19,202 bases of DNA from Patescibacteria group bacterium (GCA_018824765.1 JAHJFW010000059.1:1-19202), one strand, 5' to 3'. Shown: positions 1 through 7,495, numbered from the stretch's first letter. The notes: a model not told the origin generated them from the letters alone. Numbers and translations are program-made.

Positions 1-1434
1 CAGATACCGCGACTTAATTTTTTGTTCAGTCAGATAACCGTTTAGATCCTCAGCCATTTTTTTGGTCAAAGTCGTAATAAGCGCGCGGTCTCCATTTGTG
101 ACCGTCTGTTTAATGCGTTCGACTACGTCGTCAATTTGGCTCTTGCCGCCTTTCTTAGGTGTGATCGGCTGCACGATTACTTCCGGATCCACAAGACCCG
201 TCGGACGTATGATTTGTTCAATTACGGCGGTGGAATGCTCGCTCTCAAAAACGCTCGGCGTGGCAGATACGAAAATCGCTTGTCTAATCCCATTTTCGAA
301 TTCATTGAAAGTAAGAGGCCTGTTGTCCAGCGCGCTCGGAAGACGGAAACCGTATTCGATAAGCGACTCTTTTCTGGCGCGGTCGCCCTCGTACATTCCG
401 CGCACCTGCGGGATCGTGACGTGCGATTCATCGACTACCAGAAGGTAGTCTTTAGGAAAATATGAGAACAGCGTATCCGGAGGCGCGCCTGCGGCACGGC
501 CGGATAAGTGGCGCGAATAGTTTTCAATGCCGTTGCAATAGCCGATATTTTCGATCATTTCCAAATCAAAATGCGTGCGGCGTTCAAGGCGTTCGGCTTC
601 AAGAAGTTTGCCTTGCGATTCAAACCATTTCAGCCGTTTGGCGAGTTCTGCGCGAATGTCCCGCAGTGCGCGTTCGCGATCCGGTCCCAGCGTTATGAAA
701 TGTTTGGCAGGAAAAACCCACAGGTCTTTTTGCTCGCGGATAATTTTTCGCGTGACCGGATGGATGGCTAGAATGTCGTGGACGCGGCCGCGAGGAGCTT
801 CGATGCGATAAAGCATTTCTTCATTCGCCGGCATAATTTCCAAAACTCCGCCGTGCACGCGGAAAGAGCCGCGAACAAGGTCGCTGTTCGTGCGAACGAA
901 TTGCATTTCAATGAGACGTCGCAAGATATTTTCCCGTTTGAGATCGTCGCCGACGTCCAGATGCAAGATCGTTTTTTCATACGCTTCAGGCGCGCCTAGC
1001 CCGTAGATGCAAGAAACTGACGCGCAAATAATGACATCATTGCGCGTTAAAAGCGCCTGCGTTGCGCTGTGCCGGAGGCGGTCGATTTCTTCGTTGACCA
1101 TGGCCTCTTTTTCGATGTAGGTGTCGCTTTTCGCAATATATGCTTCGGGCTGGTAATAATCGTAATACGAGACGAAATATTCAACGGCGTTATCCGGAAA
1201 AAATTCACGGAATTCATTGCATAGTTGGGCGGCCAGCGTTTTATTAGGCGCTAGAACGAGCGTGGGTTTTTGCACGCTGTTGATGACATTTGCGATGGTG
1301 AAAGTTTTTCCGGTTCCGGTTGCGCCGAGTAAGGTAAGGAATTTTTCACCGTTAGAGACATGCCTAACCAAAGCCTCGATTGCTTCAGGCTGGTCTCCGG
1401 AAGGTTTGTAATTGCTTTTGAGTTTGAATTGCAT
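1..1434 (-). CDS. uvrB: UvrABC excision nuclease subunit B (N-terminal 478 residues; 3' end outside window)
   Basis: UvrB is the damage-verifying helicase-like subunit of bacterial nucleotide excision repair; it is loaded by UvrA and recruits UvrC. The reading frame stays open from ATG at 1434 down to base 1. Visible marks are the early SGDQP sequence, Walker A GATGTGKT (residues 37-44), the beta-hairpin signature YYDYYQPEAY (90-99) that threads between DNA strands, a DESH helicase box in VVDESHVTIPQVRGMY, and the FVSATP motif. The last helicase motifs and the C-terminal UVR domain that contacts UvrC lie beyond the left edge (usual length is about 660 residues). No clear Shine-Dalgarno sequence precedes the ATG. 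The gene is divergent from the DUF5671-like gene across a 95-base gap. Identity is very secure; only the truncation by the window is notable. Confidence 0.97.
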   Translation of the reverse strand, partial: MQFKLKSNYKPSGDQPEAIEALVRHVSNGEKFLTLLGATGTGKTFTIANVINSVQKPTLVLAPNKTLAAQLCNEFREFFPDNAVEYFVSYYDYYQPEAYIAKSDTYIEKEAMVNEEIDRLRHSATQALLTRNDVIICASVSCIYGLGAPEAYEKTILHLDVGDDLKRENILRRLIEMQFVRTNSDLVRGSFRVHGGVLEIMPANEEMLYRIEAPRGRVHDILAIHPVTRKIIREQKDLWVFPAKHFITLGPDRERALRDIRAELAKRLKWFESQGKLLEAERLERRTHFDLEMIENIGYCNGIENYSRHLSGRAAGAPPDTLFSYFPKDYLLVVDESHVTIPQVRGMYEGDRARKESLIEYGFRLPSALDNRPLTFNEFENGIRQAIFVSATPSVFESEHSTAVIEQIIRPTGLVDPEVIVQPITPKKGGKSQIDDVVERIKQTVTNGDRALITTLTKKMAEDLNGYLTEQKIKSRYL

Positions 1435-1489
1435 TGCGTTCGAGACCGTTGTATTACCGCAGATTATCCTATCCATTTGTCATTCCAGT

Positions 1490-1519
1490 CTGGCACATTT
1501 TCTGCAAAAATGCTATAAA
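1490..1519 (+). promoter_or_regulatory. Extended -10 promoter for the DUF5671-dus operon
   Basis: An extended -10 element, TGCTATAAA (TG at 1511-1512, -10 at 1514-1519), lies 18 bases after a 4-of-6 -35 match, CTGGCA (1490-1495). The expected start point is near 1526, only about 4 bases before the ATG at 1530, so the message would be nearly leaderless. Inferred from sequence alone. Confidence 0.55.
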
Positions 1520-1529
1520 TTGGATAACT

Positions 1530-2165
1530 ATGAACACAGAATTGATAGGTTTCATTCGAGAAGCGATTTCCAAAGGCGTGAGCCGCAAAGAAATCAAAGA
1601 TGCGCTCCATAAAGCCGGCTGGCATGATGATGAGGTAAAGACGTCGCTTGATTTTTTTGCAGATGTAGATTTTCCCGTGCCAGTTCCTAGGCGCAAACCG
1701 TATCTTTCCGCGCGCGAAGCGTTCATGTATTTGGTGCTGTTTTTCACGCTATATATCAGCGCGTTCAGTTTCGGTACATCGCTTTTTCAATTTATCAACC
1801 GCGCATTGCCGGATCCAATACAGTCTGTTTACATAATTGAAGAGACCGCACAAAAAATTCGTTGGAGTACTTCGGCCATGGTCATCGCTTTTCCGGTTTA
1901 TCTGTTCATGTCGTGGCTTTTGACGAAAGCTGTGAAGAAAGACCCGGATAAGCGCAGTTCAAAAGTTAGAAAGTGGCTGACATATATCACGCTATTCATT
2001 ACCGCCGGCATTTTAATAGGAGATTTGATTACGCTTGTTTATAATTTTCTAGGAGGCGAATTGACCACGCGGTTCGTACTGAAAGTGATTGTTGTTGCCG
2101 CGGTTGCCGGTTCCGTCTTTGCTTATTATTTATGGGATCTTTATACGGAAGAAAAAGAAGTATGA
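1530..2165 (+). CDS. DUF5671-like four-helix membrane protein
   Basis: A 211-residue integral membrane protein of unknown function. Residues 1-45 form a small soluble helical domain of the kind seen in CPR proteins (IREAISKGVSRKEIKDAL, then AGWHDDEV). Residues 60-205 hold four predicted membrane helices (about 65-90, 113-133, 149-173 and 183-204). The segment starting LSAREAFMYLVLFFTLYIS resembles DUF5671 proteins as I know the family; this was not searched. The frame is open back to 1434, but the ATG at 1530 is chosen because the soluble domain begins there and a promoter -10 ends just upstream. Its TGA stop overlaps the next gene's start (ATGA), so translation is probably coupled. It heads a three-gene operon. 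No catalytic motif is apparent. Confidence 0.8.
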   Translation: MNTELIGFIREAISKGVSRKEIKDALHKAGWHDDEVKTSLDFFADVDFPVPVPRRKPYLSAREAFMYLVLFFTLYISAFSFGTSLFQFINRALPDPIQSVYIIEETAQKIRWSTSAMVIAFPVYLFMSWLLTKAVKKDPDKRSSKVRKWLTYITLFITAGILIGDLITLVYNFLGGELTTRFVLKVIVVAAVAGSVFAYYLWDLYTEEKEV

Positions 2166-2629
2166 AAAACATCAACATTAGGACGATTATCGCCGGAGTC
2201 GCTTCTCTCGCGGTTATCGTTGTTGCGATTATCGGTTTTTTTCTTTCCGGAACGCCGCAAGAACAGCGTCTGAAGCTGACAGACGAGCAAAGGATTACGG
2301 ATTTGCAGAACATTACATCGGCTATGGATCAGTATTGGTATGACAAACGAGCGCTTCCACCAGATTTGGAAACGCTCGCTAAACAGCGTAATATCTACAT
2401 TTCATCATTGACTGATCCGACCAGCGGAGAGGCTTATGCATATACGCAGACAGGCGCATCCATGTATGACATTTGCGCTGCGTTTGATACGGATAATGAG
2501 CAGGATATTAAGAACGTGGCAAATCTGGGAGCGCAAGGCGAAGCGTTTTGGCTGCATCCGGCCGGACTTTTCTGTTTTAATGTTGCTATTCAAAAAGACA
2601 GGTTTGCTCCGGTTCCTCTGACGGATTGA
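2162..2629 (+). CDS. Signal-anchored pseudopilin-like exported protein
   Basis: A 155-residue protein of unknown function. A short basic start and one hydrophobic segment (about residues 8-29) anchor it in the membrane with the rest outside the cell. The outer part (38-95), with DEQRITDLQNITSAMDQYW, then LPPDLETL and TDPTSGEAYAY, resembles the globular half of type II secretion or type IV pilus pseudopilins. No prepilin-peptidase Gly-Phe cleavage site is evident, so it is probably a stand-alone anchored domain rather than an assembled pilin. Two cysteines, C105 (YDICAAF) and C138 (GLFCFN), could form a disulfide. The ATG overlaps the stop of the upstream membrane protein; starts further upstream would run through that gene. 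dus begins 19 bases after its stop. The fold assignment is by pattern only. Confidence 0.72.
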   Translation: MKNINIRTIIAGVASLAVIVVAIIGFFLSGTPQEQRLKLTDEQRITDLQNITSAMDQYWYDKRALPPDLETLAKQRNIYISSLTDPTSGEAYAYTQTGASMYDICAAFDTDNEQDIKNVANLGAQGEAFWLHPAGLFCFNVAIQKDRFAPVPLTD

Positions 2630-2648
2630 GAGCGGAAGGCCGGAAACT

Positions 2649-3596
2649 ATGATTGATTGGAAAACATTTCCGCACCCGATTGTTGCGCTTTCGCCAATGG
2701 CAGATATGACTGATCTGCCATTTTGTTTGATATGCAAAGAGCGCGGGGTCTCGCTGGTTTTTAGGGAAATGGTGTCGTCAGAAGCCGTAGTGCGGAAAAA
2801 CGCCAAGACACTTGAAATGGCGCGGATTGATAAGCGCGAACGGCCGCTTATCCAGCAGATATTCGGTGCTGATCCGGCTGTGATGGCGGAAGCGGCGAGG
2901 ATTATTGAAGAGGAATTTCAGCCGGACGGCATTGATATAAATATGGGCTGTCCTGTTCATAACATCGTGTCGAATTTCAACGGTGCGTTTTTGATGAAGG
3001 AGCCGGAACGCGCCGGCTCCATAATCCGTTCGGTGAAAGCGGCGGTGCGTGCTCCGGTTAGCGTAAAGACGCGGCTGGGATGGGATGATGACACTGAGAT
3101 TACGGAGTTTGTAAAGGTCATAGAAAACGCCGGAGCCGACCTAGTCTCAATTCACGCACGTACAAAGAAGCAGGGTTATTCAGGCAAAGCGAATTGGGTG
3201 ATGGTTGGAGAAGCGCGAAAGAATACTAAGCTGCCACTGCTTGTGAACGGAGACATCGCCTCTCCGGAATTGGCAAAAGATGCTATGGAGAGATCAAGTG
3301 CTGACGGCCTGTTAATCGGCCGTGGCGCTCTCGGGAATCCGTGGATTTTTCATCGCGTGGAAGCATATTTGAAGAATGGAACACTTTTGCCGGAGCCGAC
3401 AATGGAAGAACGGTTCACGGTCATGAAATCCCATGCCGAATATCATGCGAAGCGGTATGGGGGAAGTTTAGTGAAGTTGCGCAAGCATTTGCCGTGGTAT
3501 GTCAAAGGATTTCCGCACTTGAAGCCAATGAAAGAAAAATTAGTAAGAATTTCCACAATTGAAGAGTTGGATTCAATAATTAAAGAATCGCTGTAG
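2649..3596 (+). CDS. dus: tRNA-dihydrouridine synthase (DusB-like)
   Basis: Flavoenzyme that reduces specific uridines of tRNA to dihydrouridine using FMN and NADPH, in the cytoplasm. The 315-residue length is normal. A TIM barrel is shown by SPMADMTDLPF near the start, QIFGADP (70-76), the active-site loop NMGCPV with catalytic C101, VKTRLGW with the flavin-contacting K140, SIHART (167-172), SGKANW, NGDI (200-203) and the phosphate-binding IGRGALGNPWIF. The C-terminal helical domain has LRKHLPWYVKGFP. The residue four after the catalytic Cys, often Lys in the family (GCPxxK), is Asn here. A weak purine-rich GGAAGG lies upstream. It is the last gene of the operon with the DUF5671-like and pseudopilin-like genes. 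DusB is favoured over DusA or DusC on motif style, but the exact tRNA position modified cannot be read from sequence. Confidence 0.93.
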   Translation: MIDWKTFPHPIVALSPMADMTDLPFCLICKERGVSLVFREMVSSEAVVRKNAKTLEMARIDKRERPLIQQIFGADPAVMAEAARIIEEEFQPDGIDINMGCPVHNIVSNFNGAFLMKEPERAGSIIRSVKAAVRAPVSVKTRLGWDDDTEITEFVKVIENAGADLVSIHARTKKQGYSGKANWVMVGEARKNTKLPLLVNGDIASPELAKDAMERSSADGLLIGRGALGNPWIFHRVEAYLKNGTLLPEPTMEERFTVMKSHAEYHAKRYGGSLVKLRKHLPWYVKGFPHLKPMKEKLVRISTIEELDSIIKESL

Positions 3597-3733
3597 AGTT
3601 TTGTTGCGTTGAGAATATGAAGAAGCAAGACTACGAAGCTATATTGATTTTAGATCACAAGTTGCGGGGCGCTATTTTATTGCGGAATGGAAATTTTCAG
3701 CGCAAAGAGCGACGAAGGATAGTTTTGTTCGCT

Positions 3734-3757
3734 GGACGGCCGTTAGCACGGTCGTTC
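3734..3757 (+). other. 10-bp hairpin with UAGC loop, possible structured RNA
   Basis: Bases 3734-3743 pair with 3748-3757 around the four-base loop UAGC; the stem is ten pairs including two G-U pairs. No U-tract follows, so it is not itself a terminator, but a U-tract hairpin lies 35 bases downstream. It could be part of a small RNA or of the dus 3' untranslated region. The class is not recognised. Confidence 0.35.
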
Positions 3758-3790
3758 TGTCGGTGGAGACTTTAGTAATGTGGTGCATTT

Positions 3791-3812
3791 GAAAAAAGGC
3801 CGGCTTTTTTTA
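3791..3812 (+). terminator. Terminator-like A/T-stem hairpin after dus
   Basis: Six A residues and a G pair with C and six T residues around a GCCGG loop, followed by further T residues. The symmetric layout would give a U-tract on either strand. The stem is mostly A-T, so it is a weak intrinsic terminator; it would end the DUF5671-dus transcript. Confidence 0.5.
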
Positions 3813-3833
3813 TTCTATCCAACAAAGATCACC

Positions 3834-3909
3834 TGTGGATAATTCCTTAACAGGCATTTCAAAACACAATTTTTTGTTTTAGCAAAGTTAATATTCCATT
3901 TTATCCACA
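3834..3909. promoter_or_regulatory. Pair of perfect DnaA boxes in inverted orientation
   Basis: TGTGGATAA at 3834-3842 is the reverse complement of TTATCCACA at 3901-3909; both match the TTATNCACA DnaA box exactly, and the match extends to 10 bases (CTGTGGATAA and TTATCCACAG). The 58 bases between them are AT-rich and include an AAAACA/TGTTTT inverted repeat. No dnaA or dnaN gene is in the window, so whether this is an origin, a DnaA-titration site or a DnaA-regulated promoter is open. Confidence 0.5.
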
Positions 3910-4045
3910 GCAAAAAACTAAGTTTTCTTCTCTCAACTTAGCCTATTCCTAAATTCCCCGTTACGCAATTTGACGCGGCCGATTAAATAAGATAGCAGTA
4001 TTAGTAGGTACAGGGATCTGCCCCTAAGAGAGGATTTTAAGTTTC

Positions 4046-4093
4046 CGTGTGTTTATCACACGTGTTTATCACGCATAGTGAACTTATAGTGAA
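4046..4093. repeat. Short iteron-like repeats upstream of the PaaX/Cas2-fold regulator
   Basis: GTGTTTATCAC occurs at 4049-4059 and 4062-4072 (period 13). The first copy also lies within a perfect inverted repeat, CGTGTG-tttat-CACACG (4046-4062). ATAGTGAA then occurs at 4075-4082 and 4086-4093 (period 11, about one helical turn). Placed 45-90 bases before the regulator's start codon, these could be its operator. Confidence 0.5.
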
Positions 4094-4137
4094 ATTTAAA
4101 TTACGCCTCTTTGCTTTCATGATTAACTGAAAATGAT

Positions 4138-4740
4138 ATGGGCAGAAAGATAGGGCCCCTTTGCGATGCGATATTAAATGCGATCGCAGATGGAGTAGAG
4201 ATACTTGAATACTCGGTTTATAAACCTAACGCTCTTATGCGTTACGGATATCCTTTTATAAAAGAAATTGAATTTGAACGCGAAAGGGCGAAGATGCGTG
4301 CGGCGATGTTTCGTTTAAAAAAACGACGCGCCATAATTGAAACGAAAAAACGACGGCAGCGCTCGTTTCAATTATCACTGCTTGGGGAGAAGATTATAAA
4401 CGCGAAAAAACAATTGACACCCCCGGAACTTCCGAATAATCGCATTACTATCGTTTCTTTTGATATTCCGGAAACTGAAAGGAAGGCCAGGCAAATTTTC
4501 CGCCGCTCTCTAAAAGCCGCGGGATTCATCAAGTTGCACGACAGCTGTTGGATCTCTACCAAAGCTTGGGCGCCGTTACTGGCAAATTTGATTGAAGAAT
4601 CAGACCTTGGTGATTGGGTCAGCGTGCTTGAGGGCAGAAAAATTAAAAAATCCCAATCCCCTTTCAGACATCCGGCGTCTACTGGGCTGGGTTTAGGATT
4701 TGCCAACTTTAATAACTTGGCAGGAAGTTTTCGGCATTAA
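4138..4740 (+). CDS. PaaX-like regulator with Cas2-type ferredoxin fold
   Basis: A 200-residue predicted DNA-binding regulator. Residues 1-90 are a basic winged-helix-like region (AAMFRLKKRRAIIETKKRRQRSF, shown here only by its Lys/Arg run at 59-76, then LSLLGEKII). Residues 102-168 match the Cas2-like domain found in PaaX-type proteins: a first strand ending VSFDIPE (106-112), a basic helix (RKARQIFRRSLKAAGF), then a second strand with SCWIS and VSVLEGRKI. Many CPR genomes carry such stand-alone proteins, sometimes mislabelled as Cas2; no cas genes or CRISPR repeats are nearby. The last 32 residues are low-similarity sequence, and the final 32 bases overlap the 3' end of the convergent LytM gene. 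Repeats upstream suggest self-regulation. Its target is unknown. Confidence 0.72.
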   Translation: MGRKIGPLCDAILNAIADGVEILEYSVYKPNALMRYGYPFIKEIEFERERAKMRAAMFRLKKRRAIIETKKRRQRSFQLSLLGEKIINAKKQLTPPELPNNRITIVSFDIPETERKARQIFRRSLKAAGFIKLHDSCWISTKAWAPLLANLIEESDLGDWVSVLEGRKIKKSQSPFRHPASTGLGLGFANFNNLAGSFRH

Positions 4741-5944
4741 CAGGAATGCCATCTTGCCTGACTTCGAAATGCAAATGCGGGCCAGTTGAAAGTCCGGCTC
4801 CGGGGTCTCCCGGACGGCCGCCGGAAAGGCCGATTACATCTCCTCGTTCAACATAAGTGTCGGGTTTGGCTATAAATTTTGACAAATGGGCGTAAATCGT
4901 CGCAATACCGCCCGGATGCACGATCATGGTGTAATTGCCATACATCCTGCCGGTTTTATTCCACGCTACATAACCGCCGGCAGCCGCATGGATAGGAGTT
5001 CCGACAGGCGTCGGTATATCCGTTCCCGGATGTTCGAACAAATTCCTAAATGGATAATCCGAATCATGGAAATGCGCAGAAATTCCGCGAAGCGGCTGGA
5101 CTGGCCAGTTAAGCAAAATATCGCCGCGCGCAAGGGCGTCATCAACTGATTTTAATGTTTCTTTTAATTTGTCTTCCAGCCTCGCGATATCATCTTGCGT
5201 AGTTTGTTGCTGCTGTTTCAACTCGTACAGTATTTTTTCAAATTCCTGCTGGCTCTGTTGGGTTTGTGTGATTAACGACAGTTTGAAATTCTTCTCGGAT
5301 TCCAATTTTTGTTGGTCTATTTCTAGCTCCTTTTCCTGCAATTTTATATTCTCCAACCTGTCGTCTCGGGCTTTTTTGGTTTCCTCTAAAACTTTTTTTA
5401 CATCCTTAACTTGTTCAATTGTTTCGCCGAGGCTGCGTTCTAGTTTTTTTATTTCTTCCAAACGGTCAAAAAAAGATGATAACGTGGGACGGGTTAAAAA
5501 AACGTCGAGGGTATTAACTTCGTCAGACTGCCTGACTCGCCTGATTAATTCCGCTATCAGTAATTTTTGTTTTGCAATCCGCTGTTCTTGATCGTCGATT
5601 TGATGATCGAGACTTTCGATTTCAAGTTTTAACGCCTCGATCTCGGTTTTTACGCGCAAAATCGCCAACTCCTTTTCCTTGATCCTGTTTTCAAGCAGCA
5701 GTGTTTCATTCGCCAGATTAGTCTGCTGCGCTTCCTGTTGAGCTATCTTGTTTCTATATCCGCTTATCAAATTGTCTATTTCGGAAATTCTATCACGCTT
5801 GTCTTTTACTGATGCGTTAAGTTCTTCAACCGCATCTTTTACGTTGTCGTTTGACGTGGCAGCAAAAACCATCCGACTACAACCAAAATCGGACAAAAGT
5901 GCGACAATTAAAATTACGCCCGTGAAATGCGAAATTTTTTTCAT
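4709..5944 (-). CDS. Exported coiled-coil LytM/M23 protein (EnvC-like murein hydrolase activator)
   Basis: A 411-residue envelope protein that probably cuts peptidoglycan or activates an amidase during cell separation. A signal peptide (residues 1-29) ends VFAA, a plausible signal peptidase I site. Residues 31-270 are a long heptad-rich coiled coil. Residues 280-411 are an M23/LytM domain with the zinc-site residues intact: H305 and D309 in HPGTD, H353 in YAHLS, and H390 and H392 in GPHLHFEVR. Intact ligands suggest an active endopeptidase, whereas E. coli EnvC is degenerate, so the EnvC label refers to architecture only. It starts 36 bases after the gltX stop. A TATTAT element (5955-5960) ends 10 bases before the ATG and could be a -10. 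The 3' end overlaps the convergent PaaX/Cas2-fold gene by 32 bases. Confidence 0.9.
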   Translation of the reverse strand: MKKISHFTGVILIVALLSDFGCSRMVFAATSNDNVKDAVEELNASVKDKRDRISEIDNLISGYRNKIAQQEAQQTNLANETLLLENRIKEKELAILRVKTEIEALKLEIESLDHQIDDQEQRIAKQKLLIAELIRRVRQSDEVNTLDVFLTRPTLSSFFDRLEEIKKLERSLGETIEQVKDVKKVLEETKKARDDRLENIKLQEKELEIDQQKLESEKNFKLSLITQTQQSQQEFEKILYELKQQQQTTQDDIARLEDKLKETLKSVDDALARGDILLNWPVQPLRGISAHFHDSDYPFRNLFEHPGTDIPTPVGTPIHAAAGGYVAWNKTGRMYGNYTMIVHPGGIATIYAHLSKFIAKPDTYVERGDVIGLSGGRPGDPGAGLSTGPHLHFEVRQDGIPVNAENFLPSY

Positions 5945-5980
5945 TTACTTATTGATAATACTATCCCACCGGCAAAAAAG

Positions 5981-7474
5981 CTATGATGCACGCAAATGCT
6001 TGAGCGCATTTTCTAAAAGCCCGAGTGATCGGTCTTTGCCGTAAATGGCCAACAGTTCAAAAGGACTTGGGGATTTTTCCTGTCCGGAAAGTGCAACGCG
6101 CAACGGCCAGAGCGTTTCGCCGTTTGTCCACCCCCTCTCCAAAATCAAGGATTTTATTGCGCTTTCGGATTTTTCCATTTTGGCAACGTCATCAGCGCTT
6201 AAACTTTCCAGCAATTCCTTGAGCGCCTCGAGTTTTTCCGTAGCGTCTTCCGTTGTTTGTTTTTTCCAAGTCAGTGAAACACCCGAATAATCTTTTTTCA
6301 GGTCTAAAAAGTCTTTCGCTAAATCAGTAACATTGCCAAAACGGACGATTCTGTCACTCAGCATTAAAAGGCATCGATCAATGTAAGCATCATCAGTAAT
6401 GGCTGTTTCAAGATAAGTGCGGGCTAGTTTTAGGTATTTTTTTTTAGGCAGCTGTTTGATGTACTGTGAATTCAACCAGTCGAGTTTTTCAAGGTTGAAA
6501 ACCGCGCCGCTGTGGTTTATTTTTTCAACGGAAAAAAGTTCGACCAATTCGTCATGTGAATAAATTTCGCGTTCAGCCGAAGGATTCCAGCCGAGAAGCG
6601 CGACAAAATTCAACAAGGCTTCGGGCAGGTAGCCGTTCTTCAAATAATCTTCTGTGGCGACATCGCTTTGGCGTTTTGAAAGTTTGGATTTATCCTTGTT
6701 CAATAGCAATGGCAAATGCGCGAATTGCGGAATCTTCCATCCGAAAGCCTCATAAATAAAAAGATGTTTCGGCGTTGAAGACACCCACTCTTCTCCACGT
6801 AGAACATGGCTGATCGCCATGTGGTTGTCGTCGCTGGTGGCGGCCAAATGGTATGTCGGAAAGCCGTCGGATTTTATAATCACCTGATCGTCTATAACCG
6901 ACCAGTCAAAAGTGACTTTTCCGCGGATAATATCATTGAAAGAAATCAAGCCGTGTTTTGGCAATTTAAGGCGGATAACATGGCTCTCCCCGCTTTCAAC
7001 CTTTTTTCGCGCTTCAGTAGGATCCAATTTTCTGCATGAACCGTCATACATTGTGGGCTGTTTTTTTGCTTGCTGTTTTTTCCTTAAATCGTCGAGATGC
7101 TCAGTCGAACAAAAACAGTAATATGCCTTATCCATGGTGACTAACTTCTCTGCTTGTTCCAGATGGCGTTCGCGGCATGCTGATTGGAGATATGGGCCAT
7201 AATCGCCGCGCTCGAATAATTCGCCTTTTTCATCCAGCCAGATGCCTTCATTCGGAATAACGCCGGTTGCCTGCAACGAACGGCAGATGTTTTCCACACC
7301 GCCTTCGACAATGCGCGTGCGGTCAGTGTCTTCGATACGCAGGATAAAATCGCCATTGAAATGGCGTGCCAGCAATTCGTTGTAAAGCGCCGTCCTTAAA
7401 TTGCCTATATGCAAAAAACCGGTCGGGCTGGGGGCGAAACGTACACGGACGTGCTCATTAAAGGGATTTTTCAT
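5981..7474 (-). CDS. gltX: Glutamyl-tRNA synthetase
   Basis: Class I aminoacyl-tRNA synthetase charging tRNA-Glu with glutamate using ATP. The 497-residue length is normal. The first signature is RFAPSPTGFLHIGN with HIGN at 22-25 in place of HIGH, as in many GluRS; LRIEDTDRTR follows; the KMSKS loop is KLSKR at 264-268. A zinc-binding subdomain is kept (C120, C122, Y143, C147). GEEWVSSTPKH and the helical anticodon-binding C-terminus complete the family pattern. Whether it is discriminating or also charges tRNA-Gln cannot be decided here; no gatCAB or glnS is in the window. It lies 21 bases downstream of the C39-like protease gene, and an extended -10 element right before the ATG suggests its own leaderless transcript in addition to read-through. 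Confidence 0.96.
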   Translation of the reverse strand: MKNPFNEHVRVRFAPSPTGFLHIGNLRTALYNELLARHFNGDFILRIEDTDRTRIVEGGVENICRSLQATGVIPNEGIWLDEKGELFERGDYGPYLQSACRERHLEQAEKLVTMDKAYYCFCSTEHLDDLRKKQQAKKQPTMYDGSCRKLDPTEARKKVESGESHVIRLKLPKHGLISFNDIIRGKVTFDWSVIDDQVIIKSDGFPTYHLAATSDDNHMAISHVLRGEEWVSSTPKHLFIYEAFGWKIPQFAHLPLLLNKDKSKLSKRQSDVATEDYLKNGYLPEALLNFVALLGWNPSAEREIYSHDELVELFSVEKINHSGAVFNLEKLDWLNSQYIKQLPKKKYLKLARTYLETAITDDAYIDRCLLMLSDRIVRFGNVTDLAKDFLDLKKDYSGVSLTWKKQTTEDATEKLEALKELLESLSADDVAKMEKSESAIKSLILERGWTNGETLWPLRVALSGQEKSPSPFELLAIYGKDRSLGLLENALKHLRAS

Positions 7475-7480
7475 GTGGTT

Positions 7481-7489
7481 AGTATAGCA
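7481..7489 (-). promoter_or_regulatory. Extended -10 element for leaderless gltX transcript
   Basis: Read on the minus strand, TGCTATACT is an extended -10. Six bases separate it from the ATG at 7474, so the expected start point is the A of the start codon. No convincing -35 is seen, as is usual for extended -10 promoters. Confidence 0.5.
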
Positions 7490-7495
7490 AGAATG

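Larger units (their letters stand above)
3597..4137. other. 541-base intergenic region with hairpins, DnaA boxes and short repeats
   Basis: This is the only long gap. From left to right it holds an unconvincing 52-codon frame (ATG 3617 to TAG 3775, no Shine-Dalgarno sequence, no recognisable product), a 10-bp hairpin (3734-3757), a terminator-like hairpin (3792-3811), two perfect inverted DnaA boxes (3834-3842 and 3901-3909) separated by AT-rich sequence, a 7-bp inverted repeat (3918-3924 with 3935-3941), and short direct and inverted repeats (4046-4093) just before the PaaX/Cas2-fold regulator. No tRNA, rRNA or known riboswitch was recognised. Confidence 0.7.

Noticed and set aside
1434..1529. 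Longer 243-residue form of the DUF5671-like protein
   Set aside because: The extra N-terminus would cross the promoter and overlap the uvrB start region; the conserved soluble domain begins at ATG 1530.
3617..3775. 52-codon frame (ATG 3617) after dus
   Set aside because: No Shine-Dalgarno sequence or promoter, arginine-rich low-information end, and it overlaps a strong hairpin; competing frames are equally open. Kept only as part of the intergenic description.
4012..4025. AGGG-ATCTGC-CCCT hairpin reminiscent of REP elements tied to tyrosine transposases
   Set aside because: The stem is only four pairs, there is a single copy and no transposase is in the window.
4441..4650. Cas2-like sequence as a sign of a CRISPR-Cas locus
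   Set aside because: No repeat-spacer array and no cas1 or effector genes are present; the domain is joined to a winged-helix-like region as in PaaX-type regulators.
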